Below are positions 12,602 to 22,987 of a DNA stretch of 64,000 bases, in pieces. The position numbers and the translations under genes are program-made. The number at the start of each line of letters is the position of its first letter. Position 1 is the stretch's first letter. This DNA comes from Trichoplax adhaerens. Its lineage: Eukaryota > Placozoa > Uniplacotomia > Trichoplacea > Trichoplacidae. The notes under the pieces are model-generated. The model had not been told where the DNA came from. It was given only the letters and a program-made list of their open reading frames with translations, and made no database searches. Location of the stretch: positions 2,694,462 through 2,758,461 of the forward strand of contig NW_002060943.1 of assembly GCF_000150275.1 (NCBI RefSeq). Reading direction: 5' to 3'.

Positions 12602-14341
12602 ATGGCTATTATAATCCCATTGTACCGATTCAGCTTTACAATCCTTCTTCTATGTTCTATCTCAAGAATACAATGCCAAAGCTTAAATTTAATGTTATCA
12701 TTGCAATCCTCAGCACCTCAATTAGAACATTTGAAATATTATCAATTTATCCAATTCTCCAATAAACCACTAGATAATATTCAAGCTGGACAATCTATCC
12801 ATATTCAATTTGATGCTTTTAATGCAACCTTTAAACTTAGTTTAAAAACTGATTCTAAAGTTTTCATTAATGAAGCTAATGTGGATAAGGAAAGCGAAAC
12901 GGGCCTTTTTGGCCAGTTTGATCGTTTTCGCCTTGTATCTGGAACTTTACAAGATGATGATCATTCTTATGCATATGGTTATGTCGATGAAATGAGTAGC
13001 TATCATGGCGTATTTTATACCAATCAAACAGTTTATTACGTAGAATGGATTGGATTATATGCCAATCAATGGAGTGATGAGCAACAGTACTTTATTTATC
13101 GTGATATTGATATTGGTTCGCAGAAATCAGTAATCAATACTAATGATGGGAATAATCAACAAACGGCTTCATCCACTTCTACTTCTAGTATCAATCAAAA
13201 TAATCAGATCACTTCATTGCTTATGAATGATACTACGTGCTTAGCTCATATTGATATCGATAGAACATTTTTACAGCATTATCATAATAACTTTGCTTAT
13301 GTTATTTCTGATGTTGCTATTTTAGTACAAAGAGTTAATCATCTTTATCGACGTACTGACTTTGATCAAGATGGCAAAGCAGATGGAATTGGTATAGCCA
13401 TTAAAAATTTAACGTTTGGATTATCTGATGAGTTGATTGGTATCAATCTCAATTCTACAACAATATCAACTACAGTCACTACAACTTCAAACATATTATC
13501 GAAAATTAATAATCCAGTGGAATTCTTTAATCGACTGACTGTGGCTAAGAATTATTCAGATTCTTGCTTAGCTCTTTATTTAACTGGCCAAAAGTTTGAT
13601 AAAGATGTCCTAGGAATGGCTAATAGTGGCTTTAAGGCTAATGAAGGTATCTGTACCGGTTATTACATTAATCAAGATCATCATGTAGCTAGTTCTAATG
13701 TTGCTGTTGTTTCAATCAATGATCGAAATCATGTCATTCCATTTGCAACACGTGAAATTGCTATCGCTCATGAAATTGGTCATTTATTTGGTTCTTTGCA
13801 TGATACTAATGGATCAAGTTGTTCGCCTAATAATCATCAAGGCAATTACGTAATGTATGAAAAACTAGTTGATGGTAGTAAAAGGAACAATTTTCATTTT
13901 TCTACTTGTAGTCGAAGTGAAATTAAGCAAAATTTAATCTTAAAAATTGATCAGTTAAGGCCATGTTTAACACAAGCGTATTATCCTCTATGCGGCAATG
14001 GAATTATTGATGAAGGCGAAGAATGCGATTGTGGGTATCAATCTACTTGCAAAGATCCATGTTGTAATTCAGCCTATCAATACCTCACTGATATTCCTAG
14101 TTTGTCACAAGTAGGCTATAATTACATTCCATGTCGCAAGAATAGTCAAGCAACTTGTGGTAATGCTGTAGTACCAATTGAAGCCATCGGTATATCTGTT
14201 ACATTTGGTCTGCCGATAATTTTAGTAATTGTATTATTAATTTATAAACAAGTTAAACATAAATTTTATATGCCAATATATGGTGAGGCGGGAGTAAGTA
14301 GAAGCTCACATAGTGATTGCCGCCAATCCAATTTATCTTGA
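12602..14341 (+). CDS. ADAM10-like membrane metalloprotease, intronless, truncated ectodomain
   Basis: Single open frame of 579 residues. Residues 1-26 are a signal peptide (basic start, hydrophobic core, cut near CQS). A prodomain-like region follows, then a reprolysin domain with the zinc motif HEIGHLFGSLHD (390-401) and a Met-turn (NYVMYE, Met418). The motif is intact, so an active sheddase is expected. From 464 a disintegrin-type start (CGNGIIDEGEECDCG) matches ADAM10, but the domain is cut short: the rest of the disintegrin and the Cys-rich region are missing. A membrane helix (about 527-550) and a short basic tail follow. ADAM10 is usually about 750 residues and multi-exon, so this may be a retrocopy-derived, shortened paralogue. 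Residues 253-258 (DFDQDG) resemble a calcium-binding loop. AATAAA lies at 14434-14439. Confidence 0.92.
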   Translation: MAIIIPLYRFSFTILLLCSISRIQCQSLNLMLSLQSSAPQLEHLKYYQFIQFSNKPLDNIQAGQSIHIQFDAFNATFKLSLKTDSKVFINEANVDKESETGLFGQFDRFRLVSGTLQDDDHSYAYGYVDEMSSYHGVFYTNQTVYYVEWIGLYANQWSDEQQYFIYRDIDIGSQKSVINTNDGNNQQTASSTSTSSINQNNQITSLLMNDTTCLAHIDIDRTFLQHYHNNFAYVISDVAILVQRVNHLYRRTDFDQDGKADGIGIAIKNLTFGLSDELIGINLNSTTISTTVTTTSNILSKINNPVEFFNRLTVAKNYSDSCLALYLTGQKFDKDVLGMANSGFKANEGICTGYYINQDHHVASSNVAVVSINDRNHVIPFATREIAIAHEIGHLFGSLHDTNGSSCSPNNHQGNYVMYEKLVDGSKRNNFHFSTCSRSEIKQNLILKIDQLRPCLTQAYYPLCGNGIIDEGEECDCGYQSTCKDPCCNSAYQYLTDIPSLSQVGYNYIPCRKNSQATCGNAVVPIEAIGISVTFGLPIILVIVLLIYKQVKHKFYMPIYGEAGVSRSSHSDCRQSNLS

Positions 14342-15882
14342 CGTTATCGGCGCTTAAATAGCGGGTTTTGTTCTACGACTAGATGGAAAGATCTGACCTT
14401 CTTTTGACTTATATTAATTAAGTTAACTAATTAAATAAATAACGTCATTTTTAGACTGGTGGCGAAATATCTATGCTTCAAAATTTATAGTATAGAAGAA
14501 TGTACGTGAATCACTTATATCCTGACTGTATTAATTTCGATGCTTTTGCATATGTCGCACTTGTGACATATGCATTAGTGTATAAATTTTTAGTATGGTC
14601 GGAAATATACAGATACTGTGTAGATACTGTGTTGTATACAGCAATGGGTTACCTTTTATCTTCCACTTATAGTATTGACAATCCACTAACTTCGTGGATA
14701 CGCTAAAATTTAGTTCCTCTTTATTACAACATAAGGACGTAAGTCTACTTACATAGTTATGATTGAAGCTATGAAACTAACATGATGATATTAAAGGATG
14801 CCTGAGTATTATATTATTTTGCCACGATTAATTTATGACATGGCATTCAGCACTTACTTGAGTGCATTATTTCCTATGAATCATAATTCTTATCCTAATT
14901 AAGGAAAACATATTTTAAGTTGTGTAACGGCTAGGTTCTGATATACTTTGCACAAGCATTCTAAAAGTATGATTCTGTAGGTCGATAATATAATTTCTAA
15001 TGTTCTTGCTATTTTGCAAATTTCTTGATTTAAAAAATTTCGTAACCTTCGTAAAAAATTTAATAGATAGCACCTGTAAGCAACAGTTAACTCTACTAGT
15101 ATTTGCTATAATTTTCATGTTTAAATATAATGATGAACAGGAATGCTATTAATAGCACTCATCATAGCCTGTTTCTCATTTATAAGGTGTTAGGCTCAAT
15201 TTGTTTCGATTTTATTAGCAAAAAAAATTCACTAGTAATATAACATATAAATTTAATGAAATTAAATACGTAATAACAATATTATTTTTTAGTATTGTAT
15301 CTCCTATCCTATATTAATACCGAGATGAAATAATTTCATTAGGGAAGATAAACTGATCATCTTATTTAATAAAAATATGATAAAGTTCGCTTTAAGTGTA
15401 CATACACACTGCACAATACATACACTCGAGTTTAGAGATCAAATATTTGTGAAGATTGCTGGCATTAAAGCCCATCAACCTTGAAAAACCCAATATGAAT
15501 ATCATTAACATGTGTATACCGCTTACTGTGCTTTGACTTATAGCACAGATTATTGTAATGAAGAGATTGCAATCTAACGCAAGTAATTGATCTGGCGGGC
15601 GAAAGGAATAAAATAATTTAAACAGCATAAGAAATAAACAAGTAATGAGGAAGCCGTTAAGTGATTATATATGACTGAATCACTTTGTAATTTGATAAAA
15701 TTTTAAAACCTTTACAGTCGCTAAATAAGAGTCAGCTTTACGCGCACCATAGATTAACGAAAAAGAATGACAAGTAAAACACAATGAAATCTTCAATTTC
15801 TGATAGCATAAATGAATTTCATTCTTTTATGATATTTCCCTGCTTAACATGAAATTTAGGATTGAAAGTAGAAAAATTTGGA
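14342..15882. other. Convergent intergenic stretch between ADAM-like gene and PCMT1
   Basis: Holds the 3' flank of the ADAM-like gene (poly(A) signal at 14434) and that of PCMT1 on the other strand. Small open frames at 14500-14706, 14915-15118 and 15392-15628 have no motif and no splice context. I see no further gene. Confidence 0.5.
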
Positions 15883-18295
15883 CTATGAACGACGAAAACT
15901 GACATTGAGTTGACTATCTTTACTAGTAAGAGGAACATAAATAACCGACATTAATGACTTTTTGGTAACACTACCATCCGCGTGTTTCGTATATTGTTCT
16001 AGGTGTTGATTGCCACCAGCAGGTCCAACAGGAATAATTAAATTCCCTCCTGGCTTTAACTGCTCAATTAACTACATCAAATATCAATTTGATAGTAATA
16101 TTGATTACATCTACCGCACATGAAATTATGTAAATTGATTATTACACTAAATTCATTCAAAATTTGATTTAATGATTACGGCTTGCTTTACCGCGTTAGG
16201 TGTAACCGGTGCAGCAGCACCAACGTGGATAGCATCGAAAGGTGCGCCTAGTTCATACCCTAATCTTCCATCGCCAACTATATTGAAAATAGAAAATGAA
16301 AATTTTGAACACTTTGTATTACAATGCATCATAGTTTGCAGTTATCCGAGTAAGAAATATCTCATAGCTTTTAATTCTTGAGCTTAGCTATTCAATTGAT
16401 TAATGGATAGTGTACAAGACGCAATACCATACCTATGAGTTGTATCCTGTCACTTTCCAACAAGGAAGGATTAAATTTGTTGATATTATTTCTAGACAGC
16501 GATATCAACTCAGGAATATGCTCTATCCCATAGACTTTACCGCTTGAGCCAACCTAGTATATGTTTCGATAGATAATGTATAAGGTTATGATTATGTATT
16601 TCTAATTTGTACTAACAGAAGATTAATTTAGTACCAAGAGCTTAGTCCTTACCATCATGGCCATGCACGCTGTTAGGTATCCGCTGCCAGAACCAACGTC
16701 CAAAATAGTGCAACCTTCCTTCAAGTTACTAGCCAAAACTTGCAAAGCATGAGCATGCTAATGATTATAATGAATAGCATTGAATTAGTTAGCGATCCAT
16801 TTACTAGTTTTCTTCACGATTATTATTAGACTTTAATATGCTATCCTACTTTATAAAATCGCTCTTATAAATCCAGTAAGATAGAATTGTTTGCAAGTAG
16901 TAAAACAATGACTGAATTCGTAGTATAATACTACTAATCAATACATAGTTGATAGTTGTAATTTAAAAGAATTCCTAAGCGCCACTAACCATATGAGGTG
17001 CACTGATTGTTGCTTGATAACCTAACAAGGTGTTTATAACCAAAATATTATCAAGTATCTCTTTATAAACTATCCGATATAAACAAGATAAATTATAAAG
17101 ATTTGCATGAACATTACGATTGCTACAAACACTCTATTTGTAAAATTGAGATTGCACAAACTTTGCAGTTTTAAACTAATTGTAACATCGCTGTCATTTA
17201 CACGAAATGACAATATATACGGTAACTAGAAGGTCAAGAGTAATGTTATATGAATGTTGGCAGTCACAGCGGATCAAGAACAGAACTTATCTCATATGGC
17301 ATAGTAGTCATCAATGATTGCTAACTGACGATGAATTACTTTTTAGTTTAATTCCTTACCTATCGATTGTGGGCAATCCTGATAAGGGTTATGAGAACAA
17401 AATAGGCCTCGATCAACTTGTCGCATTGCTTCCTCGACATAAGGGCTGGTTATAACACCGTTGACTATTTAAACATGGCAGGAAACGCATTGTCATTAAT
17501 CAATCATCGTGAAAGTTTTACTAAACTAACTTTGTGTTGCATCAACCTTATTTTAAATAAAACGATGGTAGATGAAGTTAACATGTCTACATTAAACAGA
17601 CCACATTGTACGAGGTCATGACACATAAGTCTGCACACGTCCATTTCTATATCTACATCTATAGTATATTTGACTAAAGTAGTCTACTTCATTTTTTGTT
17701 GGTTTCCAAGTGCGTTTATTGAATGGTTGCAATTCGAGATTGTAATTAAAGACTAGTCAATGCATTCCATCGTACTGCAATAAATCAATTACTCGCATTG
17801 AAGATTGAATTTCGGGTATATAGCTTGCGGCCAATGTCCGAAGTTGGCCGATACGCGTAATGGCCGGATAACGGACATTAGCCTTAACATACGCATAAAT
17901 ACAATCAGTTTTTCAAAAATAGAATGCTACACAGCAGAGTATCTACTCTGCTGGTATAGCATACTTATCTAGCAGGGACTATTAAGTGAGAATTTGTATC
18001 AGGAATAACGATGATTATGATTGCAAATGCCAACTGTTTGCACTCTTGCCTTACTAACGTGTGCAAGTTACGGTAAGTCTTTATATAATCAATATCGTTA
18101 ATCTTGGTTGCAAGATCAACATGACAAGTGATGCTTATATCGAGACAAACATAGCCAATTGCGACAATTGTACTTGAAATTTTGTATCCATTGCATTATT
18201 CTACCATAAAAGATGATTCGAAGTTAGTATTTTAGACTACCTCTTAACTGAGTGATTAGATCGACATGAGATTTGCCATGAGACCTCCAAGCCAT
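15883..18295 (-). CDS. PCMT1: Protein-L-isoaspartate O-methyltransferase, seven exons, complete
   Basis: Repairs isoaspartyl residues in ageing proteins, using S-adenosylmethionine in the cytosol. Exons on the minus strand: 18295-18241, 17464-17360, 17021-16990, 16757-16653, 16553-16433, 16277-16192, 16071-15883. All joins use GT/AG and keep phase, giving 693 nt = 230 residues, against 227 in human. The start [10 protein letters not shown] matches the family's MAW.S.G..N/H. ISAPHMHA (59-66), SAM motif [12 protein letters not shown] (83-93), [15 protein letters not shown] and [12 protein letters not shown] are all present, so it should be active. The 5' end faces the hexosaminidase-like gene head to head across a foldback element. 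I reconstructed it by eye; the family assignment is secure. Confidence 0.94.
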
Positions 18296-18362
18296 TTTAA
18301 CCAAGGCCACTAAGGCTTTCCTCATACCATGGGTCCCTTTACCGCCTCAAGCTTAGGCTGCT

Positions 18363-18566
18363 AATCAACTGGTCCAGATGGAGACCGTTGGCGGTCCAGT
18401 ACCACCACCCTAGTGACGTCACTGCATGCATTGTAGCTGTACTGTATTGTCGACTGTTAACCAGTATCGGAACAATGAACAGTCGACACACAGCACAATG
18501 CAATGCAGTGACGTCACTATGGCGGTGGTACTGGACCGACAAGGGTCTCTATCTGGACCAGTTGAT
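18363..18566. mobile_element. Foldback (long inverted-repeat) element, MITE-like
   Basis: Arms of about 90-95 bases (18363-18458 and 18479-18566) are imperfect reverse complements around a loop of about 20 bases. Paired landmarks include ACTGGTCCAGAT/ATCTGGACCAGT, GGTCCAGTACCACC/GGTGGTACTGGACC, TGACGTCACTGCAT/ATGCAGTGACGTCA and GTCGACTGTT/AACAGTCGAC. A third, right-arm-like copy (TGACGTCACTATGG..GGTACTGGACC..) lies at about 18771-18830. No transposase is encoded. It is much more GC-rich than its surroundings, consistent with insertion. Confidence 0.72.
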
Positions 18567-18589
18567 GGACCAGTATCCCGGACTAGACC

Positions 18590-19035
18590 TGAGAAAGGTT
18601 CGGTTCGGTTCGGTTCGAACCGTTATGATTTATGGGGCCTGGGCATACTGTACGCATACTGTACCTAGACCTACACCTGTCGAAGGTTTGGTCGCTACAA
18701 TGCAATACAGTGACAGTTACAGTACTGTACTGTAGTACAGTACAGTACAGTGTACCGTATCGGTAGGGGCTGACGTCACTATGGTGGTGGTACTGGACCG
18801 GCAACGGTCTCTATCTGGACTAGTTGATTGTCAGCACCGTTTGTACTTGACTAAAAACGGTGTACTGTACTGTACATTCAGGGGTACATTGTACTGTACA
18901 ATGGCTTGGTTTTCACTGTAGCACCAATTTGGGTCAAGTGATTTTGACTTGAACACACTCACTCTACAGTACTGTACTGTAAGTTGATGAGCTTTCTAAG
19001 CCTGCAAGTACTGTACGTTGTACTGTAAAAGTTAC
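18590..19035. repeat. GGTTC pentamers and GTAC-rich palindromic repeats
   Basis: At about 18598-18620 the pentamer GGTTC repeats four times and ends in the palindrome CGGTTCGAACCG. From about 18640 the sequence is dominated by GTAC/TGTAC words. It includes a palindrome around 18722-18750 and further TACTGTACTGTA blocks near 18860-18900, 18965-18982 and 19005-19030. A similar block lies at 22200-22370, before the second hexosaminidase-like gene. Confidence 0.65.
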
Positions 19036-19271
19036 AAGCCTTAGGGAAAGATGAAAGCGCTGAACGCCCTAACCACTTATTATTGATTATTATTATATAT
19101 TATCCCATCCAACTGGAACTCGTGTGGAGAAGAAGAAAAGGTTGGCCAGTGCTGTTCTCTGAGTCTACCAAAACAACTACTTTAGTAGACAGCAATAGAA
19201 TGCTCATCTTGGTATCTCCGTTAAGTTATCTTTCAAGGTGATTATTACATCCATTTATCATCATTGCCAAT

Positions 19272-20936
19272 ATGCAGAGATTTCGAAGAGGGCATGGCGC
19301 GGTATGGATGGTGGTAATAATTATAACATTTCTGCATTTTGCATGGATTCAGATTATCAATGTTAAAGAAATAGATGATGTAACGAGTTTTAAAGCAGAT
19401 CTGGATACGTGGATTTACTCCAATGAGTCGATATTTCAACCGGACTATATATTAACTAAGGATCATGGAGTGCAGAGTAAGAATACGATTAAAGTAAGCG
19501 ATTTAAGAGTCTATCGTGATATTATCTACGAGATGTTTATCGGTATACCGTCATTCAAACGTAAATTAAGTCCTATCGTCCATTTCGATTTAAGCAAAGA
19601 TCCAGTGAAAATCAATTATCTACGAAAGATTTTCGCCTATTTAAACTACTTTGGAGCCAAATCAGTTATGCTACAATATGATGATTCTTTCCCATTTGCA
19701 GGCAATTTGAGTTTAGCTCGATCACCTCATAGTTATAATATTGACGACGTCAAAGATATTATAGCTCATGCTTCTAAAAGTAAGTTAAACATAATACCAT
19801 ACATTCAAGTTATTGGTCAAATGGAATATTTACTACAACATCATCAATTCCATGACATCAGGAGTGATTCATTTCCACGCCAGACAATTTGCCCATGTAG
19901 TAATCGAAGTGTTACTATTATAAAAGAGATAATACGACAAATTATGGATTTACATAAGAACGCTAAAGCTATTCATATCGGCGGTCATGACTTTTATAAT
20001 TCACGTTTAACTTGTAATCGTTGCAAAGGCCAACATTTAAATGAAAATCAAGTTTATGTCGAATATATTGTTAAGATATGTAAATATATCAAGCAACATT
20101 TTCCAGAAATGATTATCTTAATATGGGATAATCGCTTAAGGAGTATGACAGCTAACGAAATGGAACCTCTGAAAGATTTAGTAGAACCAATGGTTCTAGA
20201 TTTTCATCCCGACGTTACTCATATCCTCGATCAGCCACAGTGGAAAAGGTATAAATCATTATTTCATCAAATATGGGGTGCCGCAGCATATAAAGGTGCT
20301 GAAGAATGCGACGATAACTTTGTTCCAACGGTTAAGCGACTAAGTAACACGATCACATGGGCTAGATTATCCAACGGCTTAAAAAGAACTGGTTTAAAAG
20401 TAGGAGGTATCTCTTTAATGGGTTTCTCTCGTCCAACTTATTCTCTACCTACATGTCAGATTTTACCCGCGAGTATTCCTTCCTTACTACTTAATGTATA
20501 CACTCTTAAGGCATGCGAATATCATATGTATATTGCATCAGAAATTGCTGTCTGTGCACTGCGATGTATTGACTATTTACAAATTGAATTAAAGGAAGAT
20601 TACACTATTGAAACTTGCGATCGAATGCCAGGCAGACAAAGTTATCGGTTGCTGTCTATACTTCGTGTTTTGAAGAGTCGTGTTTCTAACGTAATGGCTA
20701 AATTAGGCAAAAATCGATACTTGCTTGGTGATCAGTTATATAAGTCATTGCTGGTTGACGAACTCACGTATCTTCGACAAGCATTGAAAAGCTTGAATAA
20801 AGAAATTCAGATAGCGTTTAAAGAAATTTATAATGATTATAGCATTGATGAATGGCGTTATCGCCATGTTCGACCACTCACTACCTTGGTCAACGATCTG
20901 TACTGGCATGTATTGCATGTTACCGTGCAAGCTTAA
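19272..20936 (+). CDS. Hexosaminidase-D/GH20-like type II membrane protein, copy 1 (probable pseudoenzyme)
   Basis: Intronless, 554 residues. A basic N-terminus (MQRFRRG) and a hydrophobic helix (about 11-29) predict a type II membrane anchor. The body resembles animal HEXD: HFDLSKDP.., QYDDSFPFAG, PYIQVIGQMEYLL, HIGGHDFY, IWDNRLR, HQIWGAAAYKGA and LPASIPSL match HEXD's HLDLKG.., EYEDMFPYEG, PLVQTFGHMEFVL, HIGCDEVYY, VWDD, PQLWAASAFKGA and LPAGVPSL. GH20 catalysis needs the Asp-Glu pair of HIGCDE; here these are His239-Asp240, and a pocket Trp (GW.R) is Phe (GFSR). So it is probably a binding protein or has changed chemistry. The C-terminal 150 residues form a conserved extension I do not recognise. 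The next gene is its tandem paralogue. Confidence 0.88.
   Translation: MQRFRRGHGAVWMVVIIITFLHFAWIQIINVKEIDDVTSFKADLDTWIYSNESIFQPDYILTKDHGVQSKNTIKVSDLRVYRDIIYEMFIGIPSFKRKLSPIVHFDLSKDPVKINYLRKIFAYLNYFGAKSVMLQYDDSFPFAGNLSLARSPHSYNIDDVKDIIAHASKSKLNIIPYIQVIGQMEYLLQHHQFHDIRSDSFPRQTICPCSNRSVTIIKEIIRQIMDLHKNAKAIHIGGHDFYNSRLTCNRCKGQHLNENQVYVEYIVKICKYIKQHFPEMIILIWDNRLRSMTANEMEPLKDLVEPMVLDFHPDVTHILDQPQWKRYKSLFHQIWGAAAYKGAEECDDNFVPTVKRLSNTITWARLSNGLKRTGLKVGGISLMGFSRPTYSLPTCQILPASIPSLLLNVYTLKACEYHMYIASEIAVCALRCIDYLQIELKEDYTIETCDRMPGRQSYRLLSILRVLKSRVSNVMAKLGKNRYLLGDQLYKSLLVDELTYLRQALKSLNKEIQIAFKEIYNDYSIDEWRYRHVRPLTTLVNDLYWHVLHVTVQA
19578..20480 (+). repeat. Homogenised core shared with copy 2 (903 bp)
   Basis: This segment aligns without gaps to 23291-24193. 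I counted 18 mismatches in 903 positions (about 98% identity), with one identical run of more than 270 bases. Immediately outside, on both sides, similarity drops sharply although both genes remain in frame. Confidence 0.9.
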
Positions 20937-22199
20937 TTTGCTGTTGATATTGTATCTATATACGTATGTATACCAGTATACTGTACTAGATCTTGGTAAA
21001 ATTCATATAACGATCTATATCTGATTTAATATGCGGGAAATGATGTTGATGGACTTGAAACTACTTAACACGAAGTTTTACCATACTAGTATGTGTCTCT
21101 ATCCAACAAAGGTTGCATGCACGCGTGTACTTTGTATTTTAGATGTATGCTACTATATAGTTTACCATTGCATTTACCGTTGGTTTTGATATTTTCACTG
21201 TCAGTTGATGAATCAGTAAACTATTTGACGGACGGAATACATTTTTTCAAACTCTATTTTTTAGCTAAAGTAAATTGCTTTCAAGGAACGGAAATTATAT
21301 TTACTGAAATTCTGTACTGTAAAGTAAGTCATGGTGAACATTTGAATTCACTGATAGCTTCACTGCCGTTTGTATCATGTTGCTGTAGTTTATTTATACG
21401 GCTCCACGTTTATATTATCCGAACTTGTTGAAATAGTTTCCATAATCCTGTATCAGAACGACTCTTAATGAGCAAATTTCATTAAATTTGACTTTGTTTT
21501 AGTTAATATGCCTTAATATTCGAGTAATTAATCATGAAAGTAAGTGATTCGATGTTATTTGTGGTCCATTATTTACTGGTAGAATTATTAAGCAATATCA
21601 GGAAAAATGAGAATGAATAATAATGGGAGAAATTTAGCAGCATGCTGCACTCGGTGGCTGTACTTCGGTCTAAGAGTAGTCTATAGCTGACTTTTGACTA
21701 GACCGAGTTTGGTATAAAGTTTCAGTTACTGTAGCTGTTCAAGTTATATGATGATAGATGCGCGTTGGATTATCACTTTGGTTAAGAAAATAACTGTTTT
21801 TCAAAAGTTACCTAGGACCAATTCAGAGTAGTTTGATATATGGATAGGTCGATCATGCCTTGTTGTTAATCCTTAATTCAACATTGAATTAATTACTAAA
21901 TGATTTATTATCAATCAAATACTAGTCATGAATGAATTACTTCTAAAAAAAGCACAATCTGTGGTATCTTTGACTTTATATTGATTGCATTTGCATTAAT
22001 AATTAATTAATTAATGGCTGCTGATCAATTTATGGCACTAATTTGACTTTATATTACCATAAAGTGTGATATGTTCGACATAACTACGCATCAAATTACT
22101 TTTAAAAAGGTTCTACGATAACCCGACATGCGATATTCAAATATTTCATTCTAACCTTAACGACAAAGTTAAAGGTGAATGTTGATACCATAAGCCCAT
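20937..22199. other. Intergenic stretch between the hexosaminidase-like paralogues, part 1
   Basis: 3' flank of copy 1. A 112-codon frame at 21093-21431 is the longest open stretch. It is cysteine- and leucine-rich with no recognisable domain, and contains a GTAC-type repeat word, so I do not call it a gene. Confidence 0.45.
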
Positions 22200-22370
22200 A
22201 AGTAAGTACTGTACGTCTAGTCCGTCCATACGGTACAATATACTGCACTGTAGTGTACAGTGTACAGTACTGTAAGGGCAAAAGTATTCAGTGCAAAATG
22301 GAACTGTACAAGGTACAGTGTACAGTGTACAGTACTTTTTTGTCGGTACTGTACCAAACTGCTCGTAAAA
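22200..22370. repeat. GTAC-rich repeat block upstream of copy 2
   Basis: Contains repeated GTACAGTGTACAGT and AGTACTGTA words, including GTGTACAGTGTACAGTAC twice, like the block at 18640-19035. Each block sits 5' of one hexosaminidase-like gene, 0.25 kb and 0.6 kb from the respective starts. Confidence 0.6.
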
Positions 22371-22987
22371 GTGCACAGTAAAACTATGTTGAGGTTGCAA
22401 TCAATTCGAGTTAATTAATGAACGTTAAAGCTGTAATAAGACAGCAAAATTTGGATATTAAAGTAATATTGGGAAACACTCTCGAAAAGCATTGCAACAG
22501 CTCATTGAATCATCATGAACGCAACGTTTTCAATAGGATGATATATTGTACTACAGAGTCTTTACACTGTGCAGTGGGCACCTTGTTCAATCTTGACTAC
22601 GGTAACTCGTTGGGTGAAGTACGACGTTGATCTCTATCTACAACCTGGACCAGATCAAATCATTAACAGTTAAGCTTTGAACTTGATAAAGGAATTGGGC
22701 TAAATTTTACGAATTTTCACACAATAGATCGTGATTGAATTTATCTTCTATATAAAGAAATGGAATCATTCTTATTATCAATGCCAAACAAGCAGATGTG
22801 AAAGAATTTCAACTTAGCCTTTCTAAAATCGCGTTGTTACAATCTATTATGAAATACTACACGCGTACTATGCAGATAGAATGAGAACATTTTCAGTTAC
22901 ATAGCCTATCGTGAAATATAACAATCACGGTATACATTGCACTTGGGCTTTCAGTATAGACCTGGATCGGCCAGTCTGTATTCCAAT
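22371..22987. other. 5' flank of hexosaminidase-like copy 2
   Basis: No gene or motif recognised. The frame of copy 2 is open 17 codons further upstream (from 22937), but homology with copy 1 argues that this part is untranslated. Confidence 0.5.

Larger units (their letters stand above)
18296..19271. promoter_or_regulatory. Shared 5' interval of PCMT1 and first hexosaminidase-D-like gene
   Basis: Only 976 bases separate the two divergent start codons, so both promoters and 5' UTRs must lie here. Most of the interval is repetitive: a foldback element, a GGTTC pentamer run, and GTAC-rich palindromes. No clear TATA box or initiator stands out. Promoter function is inferred from gene layout only. 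Confidence 0.4.

Noticed and set aside
16172-16381. 69-codon plus-strand frame
   Set aside because: It is antisense to the PCMT1 exon at 16277-16192, whose minus-strand frame matches the family.
18388-18804. Overlapping open frames of 60-115 codons on both strands
   Set aside because: They lie within the foldback and GTAC-rich repeats. Open frames on both strands are a by-product of palindromic, stop-poor repeat sequence.
21093-21431. 112-codon plus-strand frame
   Set aside because: No domain, odd Cys/Leu-rich composition and no splice context. One or two frames of this length are expected by chance in 64 kb of such AT-rich DNA.
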